A stretch of DNA of 64,000 bases. Source: Clostridium mobile (GTDB lineage Bacteria > Bacillota > Clostridia > Clostridiales > Clostridiaceae). The notes below the pieces were generated by a model. That model was not told where the DNA came from. It made no database searches and saw only the letters and a list, made by a program, of their open reading frames with translations. The stretch covers positions 1,069,284 through 1,133,283 of the forward strand of contig NZ_JAHLQF010000001.1 in the NCBI RefSeq assembly GCF_018918285.1, written 5' to 3'. The translations under genes were made by a program, and so were the position numbers. Shown here piece by piece: positions 27,598 through 35,924 of the stretch (positions within the stretch are counted from its first letter, which is position 1; every line of letters starts with the position of its first letter).

Positions 27598-28794
27598 TTA
27601 TTGTTCTTTGTTCCACAATACAAATTCCTTATTGCACTGATAAGTTACTACTAATTGAAATAATTCCAAATCTGCTATAGCTGCATTTTCATCTATGTAC
27701 CCAACAAATGTGGCATATTTATTAAAACCATTTTTCCCTTTATCTTTTAATAGTTGTGTATTATCATATATTGAAATTGAAGAATCATAAGACTGTAAAT
27801 ATTCTGTTGGGTAAAACAAAGGCTTTACTGATACATTATTAATAGTTTCATAAATTACATATATGGCCTTTTTACCATTAGGTATGTTAGCACTATAGTC
27901 CTCTCCTTTTCCCCCTTCAATAACTCCCTCTATAAGGATTTTGTCTGTAAATTCTCCCCATTGTTCAGAATGAATCTCAACGGATTTTTGATATTTTCCA
28001 AAAGGTAATTTTAAATTTATACGTGTTACGTAATGTTTTGTATAATTTTTGAATACAAACTTTAGGTTATGTATTTTATTTATCGGTATAATATCTTCAC
28101 TTCTATAAATTAAATCTGCAATAATTATAGATTGATTTTTAAAATAATCTGGTATATTTATAAGGCTTCTAAATTTATTAAAAAATTCTCTTTCTTTTCT
28201 TTCTTGTTCTTCTTTATGTTTTAAATATTCTTCTTCATCATAAATGGATGGTGTGGATGATAATGAATTCATTAATGATGACAAAATTTCCTTAAGATCT
28301 TCATCTTGAAGAATATTATTTGTAGCTTCTTCTTGCGAAATTTCTGGTAGCTCTATACCATTCTTTGATATTTCATTTGTATTAATATCTTCAATGAAAT
28401 TTGAGTTAGATATATCCTCTGGATTGATATTTATTTCTACTTTATTTTCTATAACATTTTCTGGTTCATATCTATAAGTAGTGGCAGTTTTATTATTATC
28501 GCCAACTTTTATACCATTTACTTCAATATAATAATTAGCATTTTCCAATGGCCATTTTGAAGCCGATAATTCTGATATGTTTTTCGACCATCGTTCCCCA
28601 ATATTATAATTTGTTTCTTCATATTCTTCATACTCATAAGTGATGCTAGATTTCATTAAATCAATTGGCGCTAAAATCTCTAATATATACTTCCCCTTAA
28701 TAGGGTATAGTGCAGAGGCATATAGGTTACCCATAAATGGTTTATTAATTTCAATATAATCCGTATTATTAAATCTATATTCTCCTGTTGTCAT
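27598..28794 (-). CDS. Hypothetical protein with coiled-coil middle
   Basis: The 398-residue protein begins MTTGEYRFNNTDYIEINKPF, has an acidic, low-complexity stretch (about 105-190), a short coiled coil EEYLKHKEEQERKEREFF and a beta-rich C-terminal half with KSVEIHSEQWGEFTDKILIE and AIYVIYETI. No family is recognised. The upstream region is occupied by a structured repeat that ends just before the AAAGGAGA site, so that repeat may have replaced the native promoter. A fragment of a paralogous start is found at 30144-30209. Its closeness to two other unknown genes suggests one operon. Confidence 0.6.
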   Translation of the reverse strand: MTTGEYRFNNTDYIEINKPFMGNLYASALYPIKGKYILEILAPIDLMKSSITYEYEEYEETNYNIGERWSKNISELSASKWPLENANYYIEVNGIKVGDNNKTATTYRYEPENVIENKVEININPEDISNSNFIEDINTNEISKNGIELPEISQEEATNNILQDEDLKEILSSLMNSLSSTPSIYDEEEYLKHKEEQERKEREFFNKFRSLINIPDYFKNQSIIIADLIYRSEDIIPINKIHNLKFVFKNYTKHYVTRINLKLPFGKYQKSVEIHSEQWGEFTDKILIEGVIEGGKGEDYSANIPNGKKAIYVIYETINNVSVKPLFYPTEYLQSYDSSISIYDNTQLLKDKGKNGFNKYATFVGYIDENAAIADLELFQLVVTYQCNKEFVLWNKEQ

Positions 28795-28810
28795 ACCTTA
28801 TCTCCTTTCA

Positions 28811-29109
28811 ATATCAAGTGATTCTTAGCTTCAGATGTAGTTTGCTTAAAAAGAATACTTACTCCAACTGAAGGTTATTAAGAGATTTCTTAGAAGCTTT
28901 GCTTCTTAGAAATCCTTATCCTTTAGGGGAAGAACTTATCAAGGGACGTAGCATCCGTTATGCACAGTATAAGAACTCTAAATCGCTGAAGCTCAAAAGT
29001 TCTAATATCTCCCACTTGTAGAAAAGCAGAGAACTAAAATCTTTGATTTTACGTGAATGGCTTTCACAGAGTGCGATGGGAGTATTACGGATGGTAGTCA
29101 TCGGATAAA
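28811..29109 (+). mobile_element. Structured non-coding repeat element, long copy
   Basis: This ~300-base stretch matches 36720-36913 on the other strand. Shared blocks include TCAAGTGATTCTTAGCTTCA, AACTCTAAATCGCTGAAGC and GGTAGTCATCGGATAAA. It holds several hairpins (for example AGAACTCT with AGAGTTCT and TTATGC/GCATAA in the short copy). It has two insertions of about 55 and 55 bases compared with the short copy. No transposase is present. It looks like a non-autonomous mobile element or an RNA-coding end of an IS200/IS605-type element (inference). Confidence 0.65.
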
Positions 29110-29216
29110 AATTTTAATATACTAATATTTCTTTCATTTATTCCACTAACATCTTTATTAACTGAATAAGTTAAAAGGTGATATGGTGGTTTATCTCTCA
29201 TTACAGTATAATCCAT
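29085..29216 (-). pseudogene. Gene fragment running into the repeat element
   Basis: A frame starts MDYTVMRDKPPYHLLTYSVN, continues to ILKFLSDDYHP and stops inside the repeat element. There is no ribosome binding site. It looks like a gene cut at its 3' end by the insertion. Confidence 0.35.
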
Positions 29217-29373
29217 AATATCATTATATTGTTATATCAAAATCAATACAATAAAAAATCATTTAATTCCTTGTCTGGTTCGGTCTAAGGCTGATATAAT
29301 TAGAATAGTAATAATATTGATGTAAATTATTAGATTAACTTTTAAACATTAAATAAAAGCGAGGGGATATATG

Positions 29374-29808
29374 ATGAATATAATTATGAAAAACATTGCA
29401 TATGGATCAAAAGAGTATGATGATACTGTTGATCTTAGAAATGAAGTCTTTCGCAAACCTTGGGGACTGGATATTAAAAATGATGATTTAAGTCCCGACA
29501 AGAACATGGACATGTATGGTGCCTTCTTAGATGATAAATTGATTGCTACAGTTTTCTTAACAGAAGATGATAAAGAAACAGCTCGAATAAAAAATGTGGC
29601 TATATTTAAAGAATATAGGGGAACTGGTCTTGGAAGATACCTAATGGATTTTATAGAAAACATAGCTAGAGAAAGAGGCTACACTAAAGCCGCTCTAATG
29701 GGTAGAGTTTCAGTAGAGGATTTCTATAAAAAATTAGGATATAAGAGCATTGGTGAACCTTATGATTATAAAAGCATTCCTCATATAGATATGATAAAGG
29801 ATTTATAG
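29374..29808 (+). CDS. GNAT family N-acetyltransferase
   Basis: The start is taken at ATG 29374, seven bases after GAGGGG; the ATG three bases before it is nearly as good. The ~144-residue protein has the GNAT core with ARIKNVAIFKEYRGTGLGRYL (acetyl-CoA loop RGTGLG) and DFYKKLGYKS near the end. It resembles ElaA/YitI-type proteins but its substrate is unknown. A terminator lies directly after it. It is one of few plus-strand genes in this part. Confidence 0.85.
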   Translation: MNIIMKNIAYGSKEYDDTVDLRNEVFRKPWGLDIKNDDLSPDKNMDMYGAFLDDKLIATVFLTEDDKETARIKNVAIFKEYRGTGLGRYLMDFIENIARERGYTKAALMGRVSVEDFYKKLGYKSIGEPYDYKSIPHIDMIKDL

Positions 29809-29820
29809 ATTTTAAATACA

Positions 29821-29855
29821 AAAGCAGTAAGGTTTTTATTCTTACTGCTTTCTAC
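29821..29855 (+). terminator. Terminator of the GNAT gene
   Basis: AAAGCAGTAAG pairs with CTTACTGCTTT with a loop GTTTTTATT, 12 bases after the stop. The stem also could terminate the small gene on the minus strand. Confidence 0.7.
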
Positions 29856-29873
29856 AACTCTACGCAAAAGCAA

Positions 29874-30038
29874 TCATTTATTTTTACTCTTTTTGCTTGC
29901 AACCCAAAATGCTAGTATTACTAAAGGAATAAATATAAACCATGGAATATTAATGGTACTTTGAATTATAAATGAAATTACTAATAAAACAACAACTCCC
30001 ATAATGCAGTAAAAACAACCTCGTCCGAATGTTTCCAT
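29874..30038 (-). CDS. Small two-helix membrane protein
   Basis: A 54-residue protein starts METFGRGCFYCIMG and has two hydrophobic segments (GVVVLLVISFII and PWFIFIPLVILAFWVA), ending in KKSKNK. AAGGGGGGGATTTATTTT precedes ATG, a strong ribosome binding site. No family can be assigned. It sits convergent to the GNAT gene and may share its terminator. Confidence 0.65.
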   Translation of the reverse strand: METFGRGCFYCIMGVVVLLVISFIIQSTINIPWFIFIPLVILAFWVASKKSKNK

Positions 30039-30143
30039 AAAATAAATCCCCCCCTTACATAGTATTCAGTATTAATGTATCTTAATACAAATGCTACCAA
30101 ACAATTTTCTACTTCCTTCTTGATCTATTAATATCATTTTTTA

Positions 30144-30209
30144 CTAGTTCAATGTTTTGAGGTTTGAAATATATTCCGTACTATTAAATCTATATTCTAC
30201 TGTTGTCAT
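30144..30209 (-). pseudogene. Truncated 5' copy of the 27598-28794 gene
   Basis: The fragment MTTVEYRFNSTEYISNLKTL matches the start of the larger protein (MTTGEYRFNNTDYIE...) and stops at once. It keeps its own AAGGAGAAGCT ribosome binding site. It is a remnant of a duplicated or related gene. Confidence 0.5.
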
Positions 30210-30251
30210 ATAGCTTCTCCTTATCATACTCTAAACTTAAATGAATTTTTC

Positions 30252-30893
30252 TTACATCATACTTAATATTTTACCTATCACTTCTTTTTTTAGAACTATA
30301 TTATGTCCTGATATACAGGTATCAAAATCTATTTCCTTATATTTTTTCATTGTACTAATATAAACATCCTTATCACAATAAATACTTGGAATAATTTCAT
30401 CCATACTGTCGCCAATATTATCTCCAACGAAAAGTACTTTTTCTTCTTCATCCAAAACACTTATTGAATCTAATGTATGTCCAGGTGTATGAAATAACCT
30501 AATTTTATCTTCTGGAAAATATAGTTCGTTTTCAAAAACCAAATTAGGAAGATACATTTCAACCTCACCATAGCAATATTGCTTGTTCTTCTGCATCATA
30601 TCTTTCCACTTTGATTCTATCATTTCACTACATAATTTATGAGATATAATTGTACTATTTCGTAATGAATTATTTCCCCAAATATGATCCCAATGATGAT
30701 GTGAATTTATTACAATTGTTTGTTTATTATGATTTTTTAAGTATTCATTAATTGGAGCAATGCTTAAAGAACCTAATCCCGTATCAATAATGTAATTTTG
30801 TTTTTTCCCAATAATTAAATAAATATTTAGATTCCACTCTGGATTAATATGTGTAAATAAAATCCCTCTATTTTTTATTTTTTCAATTCTCAT
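30252..30893 (-). CDS. MBL-fold metallohydrolase
   Basis: The 213-residue protein carries the metallo-beta-lactamase signature NSHHHWDHIWGN (HxHxDH), a histidine in FHTPGHTLDSIS, an aspartate in LFVGDNIGD and a final histidine in ISGHN. Such zinc enzymes hydrolyse lactones, phosphoesters or glutathione thioesters; the substrate is not evident. AGGAGGAATAGAGTA precedes ATG. It stands alone. Confidence 0.9.
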   Translation of the reverse strand: MRIEKIKNRGILFTHINPEWNLNIYLIIGKKQNYIIDTGLGSLSIAPINEYLKNHNKQTIVINSHHHWDHIWGNNSLRNSTIISHKLCSEMIESKWKDMMQKNKQYCYGEVEMYLPNLVFENELYFPEDKIRLFHTPGHTLDSISVLDEEEKVLFVGDNIGDSMDEIIPSIYCDKDVYISTMKKYKEIDFDTCISGHNIVLKKEVIGKILSMM

Positions 30894-31117
30894 TACTCTA
30901 TTCCTCCTGTTTTAACCACTTAATCTCAAATCCCTAGACTATTTAAAGTTATTTCAAAAAAATCAATCATACTGTATTTTCACTATTAGCTATATATTAC
31001 CATGAAGCATTTGTAAAATATAGAACTCTTTATGAATAGCAATATATGCACTTATATTTTTGTAAATATTGCATCGTTTATTTTATAAAATTAAATCATT
31101 ATAATATAAAAACAATT

Positions 31118-31166
31118 AAAGCAAATGTTAGAAGCAATGTATTCATATCGTTTCTAATATTTGCCT
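31118..31166 (-). terminator. Terminator of the ankyrin gene
   Basis: GCAAATGTTAGAA (31121-31133) pairs with TTTCTAATATTTGC (31151-31164) with two mismatched or wobble positions, followed on the minus strand by an AT-rich tail. Confidence 0.55.
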
Positions 31167-31171
31167 TTGTT

Positions 31172-31552
31172 TTATTTTAATAAATTTATATTATCTATAT
31201 CTTCTCTTGCTTTTGCTATATCTAAAGCTGTTTCTACATTATTATTGATTATGGTTTTATCCGCACCATTTTCTAATAGAATTGTTATTATTTCCTCTGA
31301 CTCTTCTCCATTAGCTGCAAGACAATGCAGTGGAGTATTTCCATCATCATTTTTATCATTTACATCTACACCATTATCTAAAAGGAGTTGTAATATTTCT
31401 TCTTCTTCGCCATCTGCCGCATAATGTATTGAAGAAAATCCAAATTTATCTTTTTCATGTAGCAACTTTGGATTCTCCTCTGTTATTTTCCTTAATAATT
31501 CTACATCTTGATAAATAGCTATTGCTTTATATAAATCTTCTAAATTATACAT
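31172..31552 (-). CDS. Ankyrin repeat protein
   Basis: The 126-residue protein is made of about three ankyrin repeats, with GFSSIHYAADGEEEEILQLL, GNTPLHCLAANGEESEEII and NNVETALDIAKAREDIDNI. Ankyrin proteins bind other proteins; short bacterial ones are often immunity proteins for toxins. There is no signal peptide. AGGAGGAACTTTATT precedes ATG. Confidence 0.9.
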   Translation of the reverse strand: MYNLEDLYKAIAIYQDVELLRKITEENPKLLHEKDKFGFSSIHYAADGEEEEILQLLLDNGVDVNDKNDDGNTPLHCLAANGEESEEIITILLENGADKTIINNNVETALDIAKAREDIDNINLLK

Positions 31553-31654
31553 AATAAAGTTCCTCCTAATTTTTTAATGCCACATTACTTCAAGTGTAAA
31601 TAATTCTATTATCTCAGATGTGTTCTATAACTTTTTCTTTAAGAAATACAACCA

Positions 31655-32119
31655 TTATTTTTTATCATCAGATAATTGCATATGTAATAATGGAAAAGGT
31701 TTATTCATCCCGTCTCTCTCTGACCTTCCAATAACATCAAACCCCATATGTTTGTAAAAGCCTACTGCTTGTTCATTCTGCTCATTCACATCTACAAATT
31801 TTGCATTAAGAACATTTATGGCATACATCATTAATTGTTGTCCAATTCCTTTTCCACGTACTAAAGGATGAATAAATAGCATTTCTATTTTCTCTTTTTC
31901 TACCCCTATAAAACCTACAATATTATCTTTCTCGTCACGTATACATGCCAATTCTACCATATGCAAAAATTCATTTTGAATTAAAGGTTTGAAAAATTGA
32001 ATATCCTGTTCCGTTAAAAAATGATGGGTTGCTCGTACCGATGCTTCCCAAACTTCTACTACTTGTGGAAATTCTTCAAGCTTTATAGTATCTATATTAT
32101 TTTTTATTTCATCACTCAT
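31655..32119 (-). CDS. GNAT family N-acetyltransferase
   Basis: The start is placed at ATG 32119, 9 bases after AAAGGAGAG; an earlier in-frame ATG lies upstream of that site. The 154-residue protein contains HPLVRGKGIGQQLMMYAI (acetyl-CoA loop RGKGIG), EMLFIHPL and VGFYKHMGFDVIGRSERDG. It is YjaB/ElaA-like in arrangement. The substrate is not evident. Confidence 0.85.
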   Translation of the reverse strand: MSDEIKNNIDTIKLEEFPQVVEVWEASVRATHHFLTEQDIQFFKPLIQNEFLHMVELACIRDEKDNIVGFIGVEKEKIEMLFIHPLVRGKGIGQQLMMYAINVLNAKFVDVNEQNEQAVGFYKHMGFDVIGRSERDGMNKPFPLLHMQLSDDKK

Positions 32120-32219
32120 AATTCTTGTCTCTCCTTTTATTTGTTTAATACTCATGAATCTGTAGCTATTACATATTAGTACAATAGTAAAAATATATTT
32201 AAAAATCCTATGTTAACTT

Positions 32220-32774
32220 TTAATCCACGTAGAATCTTTTAGGAAAATCTTTTATATTCTCAATTTCAAAATATTCATCAAAATCCTTTTCTTCTTTTGT
32301 TTCATAAAATTTATTTATAGTCTCAATAAAACATTGAAGATTGGGAGCAATAATGTTTCTATCATTATCTGCATGCCAAAACTCAATCAACTGCCCTTGC
32401 TCACTGGTGAAGATCCCCCTTATGTCATAACAAATATAGTCACCACCGCCATTATGCAATATTGGTATCCAATTTTCATTCCACCAATTTTCAATGTCAA
32501 AATCATATCCAATCATTGAAGTTAATTCACTTCCTGAATCCAACACCTCTTCTAACGGCATAAACGTTGAATTGTTTACAAAGGAGTCATAACAATCATT
32601 TCTTTGTCCATTTTTCCACTGATAAAGTGCTTTTAAATCCTCAGGTAGGGTAATATTAAATTTTTCTTCTAAAGCTTTAATTTGATTTTCTTTTAATGGC
32701 TCATTGAGCATTGAATAAAAATCAGGCCTTTTTGTCCTTAAGTAACTATCTAAAATATCCAACTGTTCCTTCAT
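32220..32774 (-). CDS. SMI1/KNR4 (SUKH) family protein
   Basis: The 184-residue protein has the SUKH domain pattern: KALEEKFNITLPEDLKALYQ with WKNGQ, GYDFDIENWWNENWIPILHN and GGGDYICYDI, ending in FIETINKFYE. SUKH domains are the commonest immunity proteins for polymorphic nuclease toxins. No toxin gene lies beside it. AGGAGGATTATAAATAT precedes ATG. Confidence 0.85.
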   Translation of the reverse strand: MKEQLDILDSYLRTKRPDFYSMLNEPLKENQIKALEEKFNITLPEDLKALYQWKNGQRNDCYDSFVNNSTFMPLEEVLDSGSELTSMIGYDFDIENWWNENWIPILHNGGGDYICYDIRGIFTSEQGQLIEFWHADNDRNIIAPNLQCFIETINKFYETKEEKDFDEYFEIENIKDFPKRFYVD

Positions 32775-32863
32775 ATATTTATAATCCTCCTATTTATTTA
32801 TTCGTCAATTCTAATGTAATCTAAGGTCCATTCATTATTAGAAATAAAGGATTAAATATTTAT

Positions 32864-33568
32864 CTAATTAATATCTGTATTAAAACATTCACCGTTTTTT
32901 AAATGAATAAGTTGAGTTCGTAAATTTTGCTCTAAAATTTTATCACTAAGCCTACTTATAGATACTTTAGTATGAGCAAAGGGTAAGCGAGTGGCAATAT
33001 CTTGATGCATAGGTATAAGTATTTTAGGGGTTAAATCCTTTAAGGACTTTAGCGCTCCTGATTCTCCCATGGTCATTGGCGGTAAATAATATGTTATAGG
33101 TAACATTGCAATATCAATTACATGCTCTCTAGATATATCTTTCATGAACTTTCCATAATAAGTGTCACCAGCAAAATACAGAGTTACACCTTCTGATTTG
33201 ATAATATAACCTACAGCTGGACATATGTGGTTAGCTTGTACAACAGTTATAGAAAAATCCCCTACAACAAATTCCTGGCCCTTTTTAATCCATTTGCTTT
33301 TAAATATCAATGTATTCAATGACAATTTTGGAGAATATATTGTACATTTATCTTTAAATTTATTTAAAAACTTAATATCCATATGATCGAAGTGACTATG
33401 ACTTAACAATATAGCATCAAGATGTTCAATTTCTTTATAATATGTTGAAACATTAGTAGTCCTCTTATATAGTAAATTGCCACTATTGCTGAAATATGGG
33501 TCAAGCATTATTTGAGATTTTTTACTCTTTAGTAATACAGAACAATTTCCTAATAATTTTATTTCCAT
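32864..33568 (-). CDS. MBL-fold metal-dependent hydrolase, UPF0173/UlaG-like
   Basis: The 234-residue protein has LLSHSHFDHMDIKF (HxHxDH), VVQANHICPAVGY, an aspartate in YFAGDTYYG and a final histidine in PMHQDIATRLPFAH. It is in the UlaG-like branch of the metallo-beta-lactamase fold. AAAGGGGTAAAATAAT precedes ATG. The substrate is unknown. Confidence 0.85.
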   Translation of the reverse strand: MEIKLLGNCSVLLKSKKSQIMLDPYFSNSGNLLYKRTTNVSTYYKEIEHLDAILLSHSHFDHMDIKFLNKFKDKCTIYSPKLSLNTLIFKSKWIKKGQEFVVGDFSITVVQANHICPAVGYIIKSEGVTLYFAGDTYYGKFMKDISREHVIDIAMLPITYYLPPMTMGESGALKSLKDLTPKILIPMHQDIATRLPFAHTKVSISRLSDKILEQNLRTQLIHLKNGECFNTDIN

Positions 33569-33759
33569 ATTATTTTACCCCTTTTCAATTCTTACTGTTA
33601 AAGTATTGTATTTCAGATAATATTCATGACAAATTGCTTCTTATCAATTAATTATATATTAGATTATTTTGGATATTTTATCAATAATTAACCAAAATAT
33701 ACTTATTAGTGCAATTTGTTTGTATTTTATTAATTTTTATAAATAAAATACATCATCTC

Positions 33760-34941
33760 TTATGAAAGATGATGCTCATAATCTAAAATAAACTCTAAAC
33801 ATGGATCTATATTTTCTATATAATCTTCTATGCTTAATTCTATATTAATGTCTGGCATAAAGGATAGTAGTCTATCATCCTCTATGATTTTGTAATACTT
33901 TGTTGAATAGCAAACTGTAAGGCCAGAGTTTTTCAAATTAAACCTTTCTACTTCTCCATAACAGTTTGGTTTCCCTCCACTACCTTCTCCTATAAATATT
34001 GCGTTTGTATTTTCTTTTAACATAAATACATTTAATAAAGCTGAGGAAAATGTTTCTCTCCCTACTATTACAAATAAATTACTTTTATTGTTTATTGTTT
34101 TAGAACTTTTTACATACTCAATAAAAGGTTCTAATAATCTAGAATCGCCACCAAAGTTATTTCTAAAATCAACAATAAGCTTTTCTACATCATTTTCTTC
34201 TATGAATTTAATCAACTGTTCACAGAAATTATTAAGGTTAATATCATTCATATTTCTACAGGCGTTATATTTAAAATATACTGTTTTTAAATTCTGTAAA
34301 TATTCAAACCAATAATATTTTTCCTCATTTTTTTTGTATAAAAGGGTGCTATTATTAAGTTTATTAATAGCTTCTAATTTTAGTTTTTCTCTAGCCTCTT
34401 TTATTGCTAGAGGGCTAATTTCTAGTGTTTTCTTACTTCCATTTTGATCTTCACATGTAAACTCTAAACTTCCAAAATCGTCTATAATTTCTAATCCATA
34501 TAAAATTTCTACAGCGGGTAAGTATTTAGGTAACTGAGCTTTTAAAAGCCACTGATTTTCATAGGATACAATTCCACTTAAGATATTTATAACCTCTTCT
34601 ATATCTATATTATTTATATGGGTTATTTTGCAACTCAGTATTTCTTTATATTCCTCAAGAGTATGGATTACATATATCCCATCCTTAAACCAGTATAATT
34701 CTATGGGATATAATAACCTTACCGGCAAGCTAAGAGAGGTATGAGCGTCTCTAAAGGATGCAACAATTTTCCCTAAGTTTACTGCAATCTCATAACTATC
34801 GTAATAATCTATATTATTTTTTAATCCTTTTATTTCCTCATAAAATTCTCTTTCTTTCTTATGAAAAAATAAGTTCTTATGCTTTTTAGGAAGTTCTAAT
34901 GCTAGTAAATCTATATCTTCTATCCACTTATCTTTTATCAT
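33760..34941 (-). CDS. S41-like peptidase family protein
   Basis: The 393-residue protein has the C-terminal processing peptidase-like core: KLIVDFRNNFGGDSRLLEPF and the nucleophile loop FVIVGRETFSSALLN, then IFIGEGSGGKPNCYGE. There is no PDZ domain or signal peptide in view, so it is shorter than secreted tail-specific proteases. The general substrate is protein, but activity is unverified. AAAGGAGCTAGAATT precedes ATG. The end of the gene overlaps a short hairpin at 33751-33774 that may serve as terminator. Confidence 0.8.
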   Translation of the reverse strand: MIKDKWIEDIDLLALELPKKHKNLFFHKKEREFYEEIKGLKNNIDYYDSYEIAVNLGKIVASFRDAHTSLSLPVRLLYPIELYWFKDGIYVIHTLEEYKEILSCKITHINNIDIEEVINILSGIVSYENQWLLKAQLPKYLPAVEILYGLEIIDDFGSLEFTCEDQNGSKKTLEISPLAIKEAREKLKLEAINKLNNSTLLYKKNEEKYYWFEYLQNLKTVYFKYNACRNMNDINLNNFCEQLIKFIEENDVEKLIVDFRNNFGGDSRLLEPFIEYVKSSKTINNKSNLFVIVGRETFSSALLNVFMLKENTNAIFIGEGSGGKPNCYGEVERFNLKNSGLTVCYSTKYYKIIEDDRLLSFMPDINIELSIEDYIENIDPCLEFILDYEHHLS

Positions 34942-34963
34942 AATTCTAGCTCCTTTGCTTTTC

Positions 34964-35158
34964 CTAAGGAAGTATCTTACTTACTCTACCTACTATTCCA
35001 TTACTGAGACGAACCTTTATTCCATGGGGATGAGTAGAGGAATTTGTAAGAATATCTTTAACCACTCCTTCTGTCAATTTTCCTGTAGTTTGGTCTTGTT
35101 TTTGTATGATTAAAACCTTTGTGCCTGGTTTAATATTTTCACGACTATTTCCATTCAT
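34964..35158 (-). CDS. ywbE: YwbE family protein
   Basis: A 64-residue protein with the complete YwbE/DUF2196 pattern: RENIKPGTKVLIIQKQDQ, GKLTEGVVKDILTNSSTHPH and GIKVRLSNGIVGRV. It is a small beta-rich domain of unknown function widespread in Firmicutes and other bacteria. GAGGGAGAATATATATT precedes ATG. It lies 22 bases upstream of the S41 gene. Confidence 0.9.
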   Translation of the reverse strand: MNGNSRENIKPGTKVLIIQKQDQTTGKLTEGVVKDILTNSSTHPHGIKVRLSNGIVGRVSKILP

Positions 35159-35209
35159 AATATATATTCTCCCTCATATTTTTCTAATTATATTTTATAT
35201 AATTAAATG

Positions 35210-35623
35210 TTAAATGCTATCATTTTTTCTCAATATATTATTAATCCATATAGAATATATGACTATACAAATTATAGAAAAACTATAAAACTGAAAGGAT
35301 ATAATATTACGCTTTTCCCTAAATGATAATATTATAAAAAAAATTATCATTAAATAAGTAATTCCTCTTACTATATTTTTAACTAGATTATCCTTTCTAT
35401 TTACAAAGAATTCATTTAAATATATTTTCTTTATTTCCTTTTTTGACGCTCTAGTAGATACACAAATAAGAAATATAATATTTGCTATTAAAAATAACAT
35501 TCCTACTGCTATTCCAACTAACACAATGCCAGTCCCATTATCAGCATTATCGGGTATATTCGCATGCATTACAATATAATAAGTAAAAAATCTTAGTCCT
35601 ACTTTAGAAATAAAGAACATCAT
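35210..35623 (-). CDS. Hypothetical membrane protein
   Basis: The 137-residue protein has about four membrane helices, among them IVLVGIAVGMLFLIANIIFL and YLMIIFFIILSF, and short charged loops. Family unknown. It is followed 52 bases later by ywbE. Confidence 0.55.
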   Translation of the reverse strand: MMFFISKVGLRFFTYYIVMHANIPDNADNGTGIVLVGIAVGMLFLIANIIFLICVSTRASKKEIKKIYLNEFFVNRKDNLVKNIVRGITYLMIIFFIILSFREKRNIISFQFYSFSIICIVIYSIWINNILRKNDSI

Positions 35624-35797
35624 CCCTATGAAATATGATATTCATAATATAAAATGACACTTTTCTAAAATTTTCCAAATTTACTCTCGATATTTATATA
35701 ATTATTTCTTTAACAACTAATTTCAACCTCTTTTCCCAACGCTTTACCATGGACATGTTTCCAATTTCCTTGTTAAAATGGCAATAATTCATAAATT

Positions 35798-35919
35798 AAC
35801 TATGCCGAATCTTCAAGAGAAGTACCGGGGATATTTTTGGGGTGAATCTCTTAATAATTGAGTAGGGTGCCTCTAACCCGAACCCGTCAACTAACCTGGG
35901 AGGCAAAATGGAGGGGTTT
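35798..35919 (+). promoter_or_regulatory. c-di-AMP (ydaO/yuaA) riboswitch
   Basis: The sequence carries the conserved ydaO blocks: CCGGGG...TTTGGGGTGAATCTC, AGTAGGGTGCCTCTAACCCG, then AACCCGTCAACTAACCTGGG and AGGCAAAATGGAGGGG. This class binds cyclic di-AMP and commonly controls cell-wall hydrolases. The last GGAGG is itself the ribosome binding site of the hydrolase gene that begins at 35925, so there is very little room for a transcription terminator and translational control is likely. Confidence 0.85.
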
Positions 35920-35924
35920 AGCGA

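Noticed and set aside
28811-29109. Group I intron or known IStron
   Set aside because: The conserved core elements of a group I intron cannot be identified with confidence; the hairpins alone do not show a splicing RNA.
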